A stretch of 64,000 nt of DNA from Benincasa hispida (GCF_009727055.1 NC_052349.1:36423109-36487108); one strand, 5' to 3'; shown: positions 12,701 through 22,079, counted from the first letter of the stretch. Notes: a model not told the origin generated them from the sequence alone. Numbers and translations: made by a program.

Positions 12701-15700
12701 CGCTTGATTTGGTATATTGCATTTGCACTCCTAGGTAGGTAAAAACGCTTACAAAGGCCTTCCACCCTTGAAAGTCCAGAATTAGGAACGATGGGATTTG
12801 GAAACCGGCATTTGAGTGTGTATGGAAATGAGAGTCAAAAGCCTAAAAATGTGAAAACGGTGTTTGATTTGTACCATGAAGTATCTGTCTTTAAGGTAGA
12901 GCGACAGCCACTTGGCTAGGAGAGCTAAGTTCTTACTCATTAATAACATGCAACCAACCATTAAAATTGTTCAATGAACCCTTTTCTCAAAGGATAAAAA
13001 CATTGAAACAAATTACAGTAGCCTAATTGGAGTGTGGATATATTGACGTACTTATTTTGGATGTTGAGCAAAAATCGCCTTCTACTTTTCTCTTCTCATA
13101 CATTCGTACTCTTTATGATGGAAACTAAAAAGTATGCTGGATTCCATGAAACTTTATTGAAATTTTTAACTTTGGATTGAATTACAATCCTGAAAGAAGA
13201 GATTTAAACAGAAACCTTGAAGTAGCTGAAATTTCATTCCTACAAAAAGTTCAACCAATCCTATATTCATCATAAACGCACCTAGGGTTCTCATACTCTC
13301 GAATGCAACTGCAATCACATAATACACAATCAAGACCCAGATCCACATATATATTAATCCTCATGTGTGACCAAGCAAGGTCGTAACTTTTTCATTTGAT
13401 AAATTTTTGGGAAAAATTCAATATACCCCTTGGGTTGTATTTTCCATTGAAACCCAAAATTTTTCTAAATGGATCAATTTAGACCCTCCATTATGATTCC
13501 AATTTAGAACGATAAATACATAATTCTCACATGTGTATGTGAATAAGATTTCTTCAAATGCATGAATTAACAAAATATTAGAGGGAAATTTTAAAATTAA
13601 ATGAATAGTAGCGGTTACGAGTGGTTTGTTTTCTTTTTCCTTAATTTTTTATACCTAGTTAGAACGAATTACATGATAAATTTTTCTTATTGCTTAGGTA
13701 GGATTTTGGGAGAATAATATTTTTATTTAGGTGACTTGTGAGTTAATTTTAAATGGAATCAAGTGAAAAAGTTATAAAGTGCTAACTGATTTATCTTAAA
13801 AGTTTAAGGTTTGAATTGATACAATTATTAATTTGGAGTAGGAATATAAATTGATTTTTTCCTAAATTTTAATTCACCCCAAATTCAAAGGAAAATGGGA
13901 CGCAGATACAATTAAAAAAAATGCAGCTTGAACTACAAAGATGAAGAGATAGAACTTGTACCGTTAGATTCCATGGTCTTTCTGGTTCTGCACATAGAAG
14001 GTCGAAGAGTACTCCTGTCGGTATATTCCTGAGAAGCATGCACCAGATAATACATGAGACACACAAACTTTTGCTAGGATTGTTCATTCTGAATAAATTA
14101 CTAAAACTAATTGGAAATCGTAACGTACTAAACAACTGTGGAAATGTTGTTGTCCAACTAAACTGACAACTAAGTCACAGAAATTAGAAAAGAATCCACT
14201 TGGGCAACCTCAATTTATTATTATCTATTACCATCTTAAATACTTTTGTTCTTCCAGTTATAGTCCTAAATTATAAATCATTTGAAACAAATATCTACAA
14301 AATCATCTTACAAGTTACAACTTCTATTTCTCCACTGAGAACAATAAACATAATAATTAAAACAGCCAAAAGGTCTTAAGCATTACTACCTTCTTTTTGT
14401 CTTTTTTTTTCCCATCCCAACTAGACAGATTTGACTTGAGATAAATAAATAAATAATTTTTCAAGGAGAGGAAAGATTTAAAGATACTTTCTGAAACCTT
14501 GGGAGCTTATTTATTTTGGCATCTCGAATTGGAGTGATGTTTATAGAGCTTATTGTAATGACTCTTCCCCTTTTTTAATGTAAATTCAAGAGTGTTAGTC
14601 TATTGGCACTGCTCTATTTTCTTGAAAAAAAAATGCTCACTTTCGAGGAAAATCATTTAAGCTAAATTTGAGTTTTCTCCTAGAGGTTAGTGGCAGAATG
14701 ACACCACAAAGCACTCCTAATGCCCTTGGAAGGATATTTGAAAAGCCAAAAAGCTAATATCTTGCTGAGTTATCCATTCTCTTGTTGATGGTCTTAGACC
14801 ATTTTATAGGCCACCTGATGTGATCACAATCTTGTCCAAGTCCATGAAGATCCAAGATTGCAAGTAGCTGGCCCAAAGGTTGGAAGCCACCTAATAAGCT
14901 CTATATGACATGACATTGCACAAGAAGCCCACGTAAGCCCATGGAAAAACTCTAAAGAGGAAGCCGAATACCTCACACCACTTAGCCATCCATCCACGCG
15001 CCCACACCATTGGTGCTCAATAACATATCTGCATGGCCCATTGCACACACTGCTCCTCGTGCAAGCCCACCCATGCATGCCTGGTCTGCATAGTCGAAAT
15101 TTTCCTAATGTAGCCCATCAACATGCATCCATGGACGAAGCCCACACACACAGACCTGTCAGCATAAACCTACATGCACTCTCAACCATATTCCATGCAT
15201 CTAAACCCTGCCTTACAACCCCTCTGCAACTTTGCATGTTGCCCTGATTCCGTAGCCATGTTGCCCATAACGCCCATGCTGCTCAACGATCAACTAGGTG
15301 CACGCCCACCTATTGCTTATCAAGCATCACCCCTACTCCCATGTGTCTTGCCTCATAGGGTTGTCACCAACCTTGCTTCCTTCCAAAAGAATTTTGCTTC
15401 TTTTAAATTTTGCTATTTTAATACTATATATGATTCTTAGGAGTGAATGTTAGATGAATCAACTTTCAATTATCTTGAAATTCCTATTTTTAGAAAGAGT
15501 TTCTAATTAGCCCCTAATTATTTAGGAGGTATTTGGGGCAAGGGGCAGAGTTGTGAACTCCAAGGAGTTATGAAGTCTGGAGAGTTGTGAACTCTTTGGG
15601 CTCACGGTGTAAGGAATTAATAAGACATAAAATTGATGTTTTTTAGATGTGGGGTCCACGAATTCTTTGGGCCAAATAAGGAGTGGAGTTCACAACTCCT

Positions 15701-17953
15701 TACTTCCCAACTCCTTGGTCCAAACACCCCCTTAAGGATTTTCAAGACCTAGGGTTTTTAGATTCTCTTTATTTTCCACCATTGGCTATATAAACCCAAG
15801 GAGTGTCATATTCTTCTCAAACTTTGATGATGAATGATATTTGATTACTTTTCTTGATGTTACAGAGCCAATTCCCCTTACAAGCCTTGTGTCTAGATTT
15901 CAAATCTTGAAATATTCAAGTTTGGTTACCAAAATTGTGGAGTGTTTCAACCCAGAGATAAGAATGAATTCTCTCATATCTTGGTCCTAGACCATAAAAG
16001 TAATCTGTTTCTGACCTTTTCCTTAAGTTGTGGTCGGGAGGTCCACATAACCAAAGGGTTGCAAAGGATAGCCTACACCAAAGTTCTTAGTGTTGATGTA
16101 TCAAGACTCTTGGAGGGGTAATACCTCCCTTGCTTTCCCTACCTACAACTTCATTCCCCCTATGTTGATTCAAATAAGATAGTTGCCCATATTTGGTCAA
16201 TAAACCTTTGATTTGGAATTTGTTCACAAAAAAGTCCATTGACAAAGACTTTGCAGATTGACTCTCTCCCTTGTAAAGTATTAAAGGACGTTTGTCCTCC
16301 AGTTCTCCAGATAAGTGATTTAGGACTTTTGATCTTCCAGGCTATTCAATGTGCAAGTTTCTTCCCAAAGACCTAAACATCAATAGGAAATTATTCAATC
16401 CTGATTTTTGCAAGGCCTTTTGGAGATTTTCATTCGGGAAATTGCTCTGTAGTCTGAACAACACCAACACCCCTGACAAACACCAACACCCACGACAAAA
16501 TTCAGAAGAGGAATCTGCATCCAGCTCTCTCCCCTAACTGGTTTGTTCTTTGCAAGAGGAGCTCAAAACAACGGTATCACATTTTTGTTCATTGCCAGCT
16601 TGTCCCCACCATGTGAAATCCTGTTACAACCTAGCTTTGCTAAGCCCATCCACCTGAGAGACATTACTTCCAATCTTCACTCCCTCTTTTGTAGTCCAAC
16701 ACCAAGTGAGGTGGGAGAAAACTTCCCCCTTTCTTGGGGATTGCATCCTTTAGACAGTAGATTCATGGTGTAGACTTAACAAAGCCTTTCGTAATCATTC
16801 TTTAACAGATATATATGCTAACAGGCCTTTTTGTAACTCCCATTAGCAGTGGTGAAGGCTGTCCTTTCCTCTCATTTTTTTACTTTACCTATGACATTTG
16901 TTTCCATTTTGTCATTTTCTTTTATCACGAGTGTCTATCATCTTCTTCCCTTCTAAATGATGAGTGTCCATAATCATACTCGACTAGGTTGAGATGAATA
17001 TCTAATCTTATTTTCTTTTTTTCCAGTTCCTATATTAACTGAAGTCCATCCTACTAACAAATAATACAGAACAATAATTTTAATTTAACATGTCTAAATT
17101 TTCAGCTTCATCCCCAAAGGACCAGAACAAAGGCAGATGGTGCACAGTGTACCTTGTGAGACATACGCAATGAGAGAGAGAAAGAGTTGGATCAAAAGCG
17201 AAAGAGTAGCAAGAATAATTATGTTAGACAGCCATAAGTACTTCCCTAAAAGGGACAGAATGACGGAGAGGAGCAGTGTATAGTAAGTAGTTACAAAAAC
17301 AGAGAAAAGTACAAGGATCAACCACGAGATGCGATTGGCAGATTGTTAAAGAAAATTCAAACTGATCTACAAAATTCAAAGAAACTATTAAAAAAGATGA
17401 AATTTAGAAGAGAAAAGAAGAGCGTACCATTTAAGGGGCAAACCCTTGTACTCAAACCAGATGGTGTCAACTCCAGGAGGAAGCGTACTACTGAAGTAAG
17501 GTTTAATCTGAGAAGCCAAAAGAGGCAGGTAGCCAATTCGAGGAGCTAAGACCTAAAGTAGATCAAAAGACAAAATCTCACATGGAAAGCAATTCAATTC
17601 GATTAAGTTCAATCGACGTTCTACTTGGGCGTACAGTAGACACATAAAAGTCATCCCTTATTCAAAACACCAAATTGAAAACACAAGAAGCAGCAAATAC
17701 AAACAACCCTAGTAACCAAAGTCAAATTTCTCAGAGGAAAAGAGATAAATAAGCAGAATGAACCCATGATGTTCATCCGTTGATCAAATTGAGAGCCTCA
17801 AATTAGATAGTTAGAAGGGAAAGTGCAGCGAAGGGGGAAAAAACAGAGAATTACCATTGCAGGCGGTGGAGGAGGGACGGTGGTGACTTCAGATTCATGG
17901 AGATGAATCTGTAATGGAATTGCACCTTCCCAGATGTACTTCAGTGCTTCCAT
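662..17953 (-). CDS. ATG5: ATG5, autophagy protein 5 (5' half; exons 1-5, gene runs off the left edge)
   Basis: ATG5 is the acceptor of the ubiquitin-like protein ATG12. The ATG12-ATG5 conjugate, with ATG16, acts as the E3-like factor that lipidates ATG8 on the growing autophagosome membrane. Exons on the minus strand are 17953-17855, 17552-17428, 14028-13962, 12002-11913 and 749-662. All have AG/GT borders and join without a stop into 156 complete codons plus one base. The peptide has plant ATG5 hallmarks: [75 protein letters not shown]. This covers the N-terminal ubiquitin-like domain and the start of the helical domain. The second ubiquitin-like domain must lie beyond position 1. The lysine in SLKE (residue 126) aligns with the ATG12-acceptor lysine known in Arabidopsis (Lys128). 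The start ATG sits in a GGGGCATGG context. The gene looks intact but has very long, transposon-filled introns. Confidence 0.93.
1188..1492 (+). repeat. 5' LTR of the chromovirus
   Basis: This LTR is 305 bp and starts TGATAG. By hand comparison it differs from the 3' LTR by about ten substitutions, all transitions, plus a 2-bp indel near the 5' end. That is roughly 3 percent divergence, so the insertion is not very recent. Confidence 0.92.
1495..2650 (+). pseudogene. Chromovirus gag (frameshifted)
   Basis: The gag reading is spread over several frames. An N-terminal coiled coil ([17 protein letters not shown]) lies at about 1531-1590. The retrotransposon gag domain ([20 protein letters not shown] and on to [20 protein letters not shown]) lies at 1957-2286. 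A Ser/Pro/Asn-rich linker follows to about 2560. A stop at 2284-2286 and frame changes near 1730 and 2560 break it. Gag would form the particle that packages the element RNA. Confidence 0.85.
2559..3368 (+). pseudogene. Chromovirus zinc knuckle and aspartic protease
   Basis: The open frame starts with a zinc-knuckle-like [19 protein letters not shown] typical of plant chromoviruses. It continues into the protease, whose active-site motif [14 protein letters not shown] is intact (about residues 104-117). The frame ends in a stop at 3366-3368. The linker that normally joins protease to reverse transcriptase is missing here, so a deletion of some tens of codons is likely at about 3365. Confidence 0.85.
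3369..4330 (+). pseudogene. Chromovirus reverse transcriptase and truncated RNase H
   Basis: The RT reads from [18 protein letters not shown] through [20 protein letters not shown] and [12 protein letters not shown] to FDDILIY, the catalytic box. An in-frame TGA at 3784-3786 replaces an expected Arg (CGA to TGA). At about 4065 the reading jumps frame from FLGLT to [15 protein letters not shown]. The RT connection and the N-terminal half of RNase H, with its catalytic aspartates, are therefore deleted. The C-terminal RNase H part ending DALSRL is present, with another TAG at 4209-4211. Confidence 0.88.
4331..5815 (+). pseudogene. Chromovirus integrase with C-terminal chromodomain
   Basis: The zinc-binding HHCC part ([18 protein letters not shown], then VCQQAKY) is followed by the DDE core. 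Visible pieces include [27 protein letters not shown], and [20 protein letters not shown] carrying the catalytic Glu. The C-terminus has a [19 protein letters not shown] block and a chromodomain ([16 protein letters not shown], 5712-5760), which in this family steers integration to particular chromatin. Stops at 4629-4631 (TAG), 4917-4919 (TGA) and 5429-5431 (TAA), plus a frame change near 5225, disable it. Confidence 0.88.
5836..6142 (+). repeat. 3' LTR of the chromovirus
   Basis: This LTR is 307 bp and is preceded by a polypurine tract TTGGGGGGAGGGTAA. It ends CTATCA, followed by TATTA, the same five bases that precede the 5' LTR. Confidence 0.92.
6380..7243 (-). pseudogene. LINE (L1-type) reverse transcriptase relic
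   Basis: Read on the minus strand, fragments appear in the order of a plant LINE reverse transcriptase. They are [10 protein letters not shown] (about 7065-7095), [68 protein letters not shown], then LVADCFTRM. The ADD catalytic box follows near 6405, where one extra T shifts the frame. It lies in the sense orientation of ATG5, within intron 4. I cannot place its true 5' and 3' ends. Confidence 0.8.
7319..7970. repeat. Decayed relatives of the 11.6-kb MITE
   Basis: GGTTAAATTACA near 7319, TAATAGGTCCT near 7360 and several AATAGGTCC/AATAAGTCC segments at 7735-7960 resemble the body and terminus of the MITE at 11637-11885. No clean pair of ends is visible, so these look like broken copies. Confidence 0.4.
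8255..8450 (+). repeat. 5' LTR of the non-autonomous element
   Basis: This LTR is 196 bp and contains a TATA-like CTATAAATA near 8340. It differs from the 3' copy by a 9-bp tandem duplication (GGTAATTGG type) and about fourteen substitutions by eye. Confidence 0.88.
9472..9828 (+). CDS. 118-aa open frame inside the non-autonomous element
   Basis: The frame starts [19 protein letters not shown] and ends LTLEDKFSF just before the polypurine tract. The LEDK-F ending resembles the last codons of many plant gypsy pol genes. No enzymatic motif is visible. It may be a deleted gag-pol remnant joined to the pol terminus. I do not recognise a function. Confidence 0.4.
   Translation: MIAMEMDHQIVEELEADNKEDVSLERFSLEGGFLMIGPSNTVLNEPEGNIFFGFMADGEVHILVEILDFLSQIYPFDHNIFVQNVGGWFGHTSLNEFISFLVCFINFFFLTLEDKFSF
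9839..10043 (+). repeat. 3' LTR of the non-autonomous element
   Basis: This LTR is 205 bp with the same termini as the 5' copy and is followed by the duplicated target TAGTG. Confidence 0.88.
10940..11330. repeat. Degenerate short repeats of GACGGTCA/GATCGGTTG type
   Basis: This block is richer in G+C than its surroundings. It consists of many imperfect copies and inversions of cores such as CGGTCAAGA, GACGATCGG and CACCAACCGTCA. I found no open reading frame and no strict period. Confidence 0.4.
11637..11885. mobile_element. Mutator-type MITE with 9-bp target duplication
   Basis: This 249-bp element has terminal inverted repeats GGTTAAATTACAA and TTGTAATTTAACC. It is flanked by a perfect 9-bp duplication AAGAAAGTA (11628-11636 and 11886-11894). 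A 9-bp duplication is the hallmark of Mutator-like transposition. There is no coding capacity. It sits 27 bp from the splice donor of ATG5 exon 4. Confidence 0.88.
11913..12002 (-). CDS. ATG5: ATG5 exon 4 (residues 98-127), carries the ATG12-acceptor lysine
   Basis: This exon has 90 bp and 30 codons, phase 0 on both sides: [18 protein letters not shown] then [12 protein letters not shown]. The acceptor is AACAG and the donor GTCAGTT. The lysine of SLKE is the next-to-last codon and corresponds by alignment to the isopeptide acceptor for ATG12. A MITE begins only 26 bp inside the following intron. Because the exon is a multiple of three, skipping it would keep the frame but lose the acceptor lysine. 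Confidence 0.92.
12003..13961 (-). other. ATG5: ATG5 intron 3
   Basis: The intron is about 1.96 kb with GTACAA and AACAG borders. Its downstream end, 12120-12700, holds a possible LINE 3' end, listed separately. The rest is AT-rich with no gene. Confidence 0.85.
12130..12660 (-). repeat. Possible LINE 3' end
   Basis: On the minus strand this ends TTTCATTTCATCAATGAAAA followed by GTTTTGTTTCC and an A/T-rich tail. That is the style of 3' untranslated region found at the ends of plant LINE copies. I could not read a convincing RT or RNase H domain upstream of it. Confidence 0.35.
13962..14028 (-). CDS. ATG5: ATG5 exon 3 (residues 75-97)
   Basis: This exon has 67 bp and encodes [19 protein letters not shown] then NLT, the most conserved block of the ATG5 N-terminal domain. 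The acceptor is TTCTCAG. The donor GTACAAG directly follows the Thr codon, in phase 0. A second possible donor six bases downstream would add VQ and fit the family less well. Confidence 0.93.
14029..17427 (-). other. ATG5: ATG5 intron 2, 3.4 kb, with retroelement-like debris
   Basis: The intron is bounded by GTACGC at 17427 and TTCTCAG at 14029. It contains a poly-A-tailed segment near 14520-14630 that could be a LINE end. A CATGCA-rich block at 14780-15300 looks like the interior or LTR edge of an old gypsy element. LTR-like sequence with a TATA motif (CTATATAAACC) lies near 15790, and a Tourist-like MITE at 15525-15731. No open frame in it (for example 15041-15440) looks like a gene. Confidence 0.7.
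15525..15731. mobile_element. Tourist-like (PIF/Harbinger) MITE
   Basis: This 207-bp element starts GGAGGTATTTGG and ends CCAAACACCCCC, with TTA on both sides (15522-15524 and 15732-15734). A sub-terminal inverted pair, AGTTGTGAACTCC and GGAGTTCACAACTCC, extends the arms to about 40 bp. The 3-bp TTA duplication and GGGGGTGTTTGG-type ends are typical of PIF/Harbinger MITEs. Confidence 0.82.
17428..17552 (-). CDS. ATG5: ATG5 exon 2 (residues 34-75)
   Basis: This exon has 125 bp and starts [20 protein letters not shown] after a TTTAG acceptor. It ends after the first two bases of a Trp codon, with donor GTACGC. The exon contributes the core of the first ubiquitin-like fold ([21 protein letters not shown]). 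Joining TG to the first G of exon 3 restores the conserved W. Confidence 0.93.
17855..17953 (-). CDS. ATG5: ATG5 exon 1 (residues 1-33)
   Basis: This exon has 99 bp and 33 codons, beginning [19 protein letters not shown] and ending in a proline run PPPPPAM. The donor is GTAATTC directly after the ATG codon for residue 33, in phase 0. The upstream sense strand is GA-rich, consistent with a 5' UTR. Arabidopsis ATG5 starts two residues earlier, so the chosen start is nearly collinear with it. Confidence 0.93.
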
Positions 17954-17963
17954 GCCCCCACTC

Positions 17964-19156
17964 CCTCTCTCTCTTTTCTTCTTCTCTCACTCTGTTCTGC
18001 TCGTCAATAACGTTTTTCTTTTTGCTTCGATTTTGTTTCTTTTACCATTTTTTTTTTATAAATTCTTTTGAAAAGTTTTTAATTTCTTTCTTGAAATGCC
18101 TGCCTCCTTCACGATTCGTATATATTTTTCTAAAGATTTTTTAAAATATATACGATCAAATTATGCATGCAATCTATAGTAATTTACACTTAAGCACCAT
18201 GAATTGAATTCAATTAAATACATATTAGCTTAGATAAATTAACATAAAATTCTAATGGCACGATAGGCATTGGCCTAATGCAAAATCCTATGTTTAGGTT
18301 TTTCTCCTATATTAGTTTTATGACAATCATATACTATCTAAATCTTCTGATATTAGTCTCAACATAGTATATTCATCTAAATGACTGGTCTAGATTAACA
18401 ATAAATGATATAAGCAATAAAAACAAATGACTGTTAAGTGTTGAGCAAAGTAAAAAGCGCACAAGTGGGGCTTTTATTCCTTTCGTAGGGCGTTCATATA
18501 TTTGAAACCCTGATTTGTTTATAATGGAAAATAAAGAATATAAAGATTGCTATAGAAAGAATGAAACTCAAGCCAAAAGTTAATGACATAAAAGTAAGAC
18601 TAAATGATAAGAAAAAAAATATATAAAGAACCAAAGGTGAAGCCACGCAGGGGTCAGGGGCGCACATTCTCTTGGGCATACTCGTCCAGGGTAATGTTAG
18701 CCCATGGCTGCATGTCCAAACCACCCTCAACCATTCTATCTTTGAGTCTTGTAATTAGTTTAGCAAGTTTTTTTTTTTTAAAAAAAATTTCATGTTGTTT
18801 TCCATGTGAGTGACCCCTTGCCACTTTTGATATGCAAGTTAGGCATATTAGAAATTGCTTAGAATGCACTATAGGGGAAACCCACCAGTCAACTCCCCGA
18901 CTAATGTATTGATGTACTCTTTGCAATTAAAGATTTCTTGCAATTGTCAGTCTTCAATGATTTTTTATTGATTTTTTCAATGCTTTTCCTCTCTCACGTT
19001 TTATAAAACCATTTTCTCTCAAAACGTGAGAAGATGCTACATCATATATGGACGCTATTCGCGACTTTCGATTTTTACATGGGTGACTTGCTCGCCGGAT
19101 TAGAGCAAGTGCCGTATAATTATATGTCTTGTCTACAAAAGTCGACGATTGTGACA
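17964..19156. other. Intergenic sequence upstream of ATG5, ending in an LTR-like tail
   Basis: The first 150 bp are probable ATG5 promoter/leader. The remainder is AT-rich. At 18654-18770 on the minus strand an open stretch reads RMVEGGLDMQPWANITLDEY, coding-like but not recognised. From about 18850 to 19156 the sequence looks like the end of an LTR, with TTTTATAAAACC and a terminal TGTGACA, followed by a primer-binding site. Confidence 0.45.
18053..18063 (-). promoter_or_regulatory. Possible TATA box of ATG5
   Basis: On the minus strand the sequence TTTATAAAAAA lies about 100 bp upstream of the ATG5 start codon. It is followed by a GA-rich stretch (17954-17995) that looks like a plant 5' UTR. 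AT-rich DNA gives such matches by chance, so this is a positional guess. Confidence 0.35.
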
Positions 19157-19204
19157 AGTGGTATCAGAGCTTAGTTAGCTCATTGACTAATAAAGACCGC
19201 AATC

Positions 19205-20034
19205 ATGTCCGCAATGAAACAATTGTTGAGGTTGCAATCTGAGCGACTTACTGAGATTGAAGAGAAATTTCTATATATGAGGGAATTGCCCGATGAAGTG
19301 AGGTATGTCCAAACCCGCCTTGATGGGTTGGAGGAAAAGGTTGAAGGAATTGAGGCACTAAATGCCCTAGTAGAGGGCTGCCAATAAAAGAATTGACGCT
19401 GAGAGTTGATTTGTTGGAACACAAAACTACATAACCTGGTAGTTATAAGCGTGGGGATAGCTCCATGAGCTCTGCTACACACATGGAGGAGTGTGTCGAA
19501 GAGCTTGATAGTTTGCAGAAGAACATACTAAAGTTGTTCAATGACCTAACTGACGACTTTAGAGCAACAATAGATGCCATCAAAGCTGAGATGGCAGAAA
19601 TGAAGTCGCAAGTGAATTTGACAATGCTTGTGGTGGGGAACCAGACTCCGAACCAGACATGCATTGTATCAAGCAAGTGCAAGATCTCGAAGCCCAAATC
19701 TTTCAATGGGAACATGATGCTAAAGAATTTGAGAATTTCATTTTTGATATGGAGCAGTATTTCAAAGCATAAATCTCGAATCAAGGGAATAAGGCTATTA
19801 AGCCTAATCCCCCGAAGAACTTTATGAATGACAAGAAACTGCAAACCACGGGTGCAGGCCCTTCCCAGGGGTCCTATCAAGCAAACCCAAATCAACAAAG
19901 GCCCTCACCGAATAGCCGAGTGCTTGCACCAAGATGCCTTGACAGCCTTACGAGCCTCAGTACAATATAATAATGAAAAAAAGGCAGAAGCTGAAGCTGA
20001 AAGGAAGAAGAGGATAGGGAAACTTCTTGAGTAG
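19205..20034 (+). pseudogene. gag of the 19-kb gypsy element (broken)
   Basis: The first frame (19205-19387) encodes a coiled coil (SERLTEIEEKFLYMRELPDE and on to LDGLEEKVEGIEAL). A second frame from 19465 continues the coiled coil (ATIDAIKAEMAEMKSQ) and then KPKSFNGN, where the gag core normally begins. A stop at 19385 and the loss of most of the gag core separate these from a Lys/Glu-rich tail ending near 20034. Confidence 0.75.
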
Positions 20035-20744
20035 GAGCATTGAAATTCTTGTCAGGAATCCAAAGGAAAGCCTCTTGTCATAAGGATGCTTCAGAAAGGG
20101 GCCTTATGTCCATTGACGCAGTCATCAACTCCAAACCTGCAAAAAGCACCATGGTAGACTTAGGGGCAACCCATAACTTCATTTTAGAGTCAGGAGCAAG
20201 ATGAAAGTTGTTAAATCTGAAGCCCTTCCTGTTGTGGGGACCTAAAAAAGGGTATCCCTAAAAATAGGTGAATGGAATAGAAATGTTGATTTTGTTGTTG
20301 TGTGCATGGATGACTTTGACGTTGTGCACGAAATGGAGTTCCTCTTGGAGCATAAAGTCATCCTTATGCCTTTGGCTAAGCGCCTAATCATTAAAAGTAG
20401 TGACCTCATGGTAATCCCAACTAATATCAAGTAGCCTAGTGGAGTGAGAATGATCTCCGCCCTCCAGTTGAAGAAATGGCTTAGTAGAGAAGAGCCCACC
20501 TTTATGGCTATCCTGGTTATTGATGAGCCTACTAGGAAAGAGCCTATTTTTATTGAAATCCAGGAGTTCTGAATGAATATGCCTATGTCATGTCATGAAG
20601 CTTTCCAAAGATGACGGGAGATCGATCATGAAATGGACCTGGTGTCGGGAGCTAAATCACCAACGAAAAATGCTAATCGGATGGCTACTTCGGAACTTGC
20701 TAAACACAGGAACTACTAGATAAGCTACTGAACGTTGGCTTTAT
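20035..20744 (+). pseudogene. Protease-like region of the 19-kb gypsy element
   Basis: The frame reads STMVDLGATHNFI near 20152. The family motif is D-T/S-G-A, so the catalytic Thr/Ser position is Leu here. Downstream, NVDFVVVCMDDFDVVHEMEF matches the usual post-protease segment. Several stops follow before RT. Confidence 0.7.
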
Positions 20745-22044
20745 TTGCCTAGTGAAAGTGCCCTATGGGGCCCCGATCCTGTTTCAGAAGAAGAAGGATG
20801 GATGTTACGACTGTGTATTGATTACAGGGCTTTGAACAAAGTTACAGTTTGCAACAAGTACCCACTACCGATCATATCTGATTTGTTTGATCAGTTGAAT
20901 GGAGCTCGATACTTTACAACGCTCGACCTCCGATCGGGTTATTATCAAGTTCGCAATGCAGAAGGTAATGAACAGAAGACCACTTGCTTGACAAGATACA
21001 AAGCCTTCAAATTTCTTATGATGCCCTTTGGTCTGACGAATGCCCCTGCGACGTTCTGTACCATGATGAAACGAGTTTTTCGTGAGTATCTCGACCAGTT
21101 TGTGGTGGTTTATCTGGATGACATAGTCGTCTACAGTCCTACCCTGGAAGAACATCAAATTCATCTCTGATTAGTCTTTGATAAGTTGTGACGAAATCAG
21201 TTGTATGTCAAGAAAGAGAAATGTACTTTCGTGCAACGACGAATAAACTTCTTGGGACACATAATTGAATATGGAAAGATTAGAATGGATAGTAAGAAGT
21301 TACAGGCTATAGAGGAGTGGCGAGACCCTACCTCTATAACCGACTTGCATTCTTTCTTGGGATTGGCTAACTATTATCGCTGATTCATTGAAGGGTTTTC
21401 AAGAAGAGTTGCCCTACTGATCGAGTTATTAAAGAAAGACACAGTTTGGCAGTGGTCGGCAGAATGTCAGAACCCCTTTGAAGAGTTAAAGGCAACCATG
21501 ACAAGGGGTCTTGTCCTTTGTCTAATTGATGTGTCAAAGCTGTTTGAGGTAGAGACGGATGCGTCAGAGTACACCCTTGGGGGTGTCCTCATGCATGAAG
21601 GCCATCTTATGGCCTATGAAAAGCCAAAAACTGAACAACGTCAACATAAGATATATAGTCTGTGAGAAGGAAATGTTGGTTGTGGTCCATTTTCTGAGGG
21701 CTTGGAGATAGTATCTATTGTGATCCTCTTTTGTAGTGAAGATCGATAACAATGCCATCTATCACTTCTTCGAACATTCCAAGTTGACTTCTAAGCAGGC
21801 GCGAAGGCAAGAGTTCCTGGTTGAATTCAATTTTAAGTTTGAACACAAGAAAGGGACGAGTAACCAAGCAGCCGATGCCCTGAGTCAAAAGGGTGAGCAT
21901 ACAGGCTTGTGCATGTTAGATCACATTCATGCAAGTAAGGTCGACGAGTCAATGCGGGACATCATCAAAGAGTTCTTACAGAAGGACTCCTCCGCCCAAG
22001 CTATCATTGCTCTAGCTAAAGCTGGTAAAACCAGGCAGTTCTAG
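20745..22044 (+). pseudogene. Reverse transcriptase and RNase H of the 19-kb gypsy element
   Basis: RT motifs are in order: [46 protein letters not shown] and YLDDIVVYS (catalytic YLDD). RNase H follows with VETDASEYTLGGVL and KKGTSNQAADALS. In-frame stops occur at 21168-21170, near 21189 and at 21381-21383. A frame change lies near 21660. The RT catalytic residues are still present. Confidence 0.88.
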
Positions 22045-22079
22045 GTTGAGGGAGATTTGCTGTTGATAAAAGGGAATTA

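Larger units (their letters stand above)
19157..22070 (+). mobile_element. Ty3/gypsy chromovirus-like element (Galadriel-like?), 3' truncated
   Basis: A perfect initiator-Met primer-binding site TGGTATCAGAGC (19159-19170) follows an LTR end. It is followed by gag, protease, RT and RNase H in gypsy order. The element stops soon after DALSQKGEH and VEGDLLLIKGN at about 22070, where a different LTR begins. Integrase and the 3' LTR are therefore missing. I could not fix the 5' edge of its 5' LTR. Confidence 0.85.

Noticed and set aside
13950..13962. Alternative exon 3 donor six bases downstream (after GTACAA)
   Set aside because: It would insert two residues (VQ) before VHFRGYP, which does not fit the ATG5 family. 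The upstream GTACAA donor keeps phase and conserved length.
15041..15440. Two overlapping open frames rich in His, Pro and Cys
   Set aside because: They are within ATG5 intron 2 in CATGCA-rich repeat-like DNA, with no domain. They are probably chance frames in element debris.
16349..16773. Open frames of 62 and 76 codons on the plus strand
   Set aside because: No recognisable motif; they lie antisense inside ATG5 intron 2.
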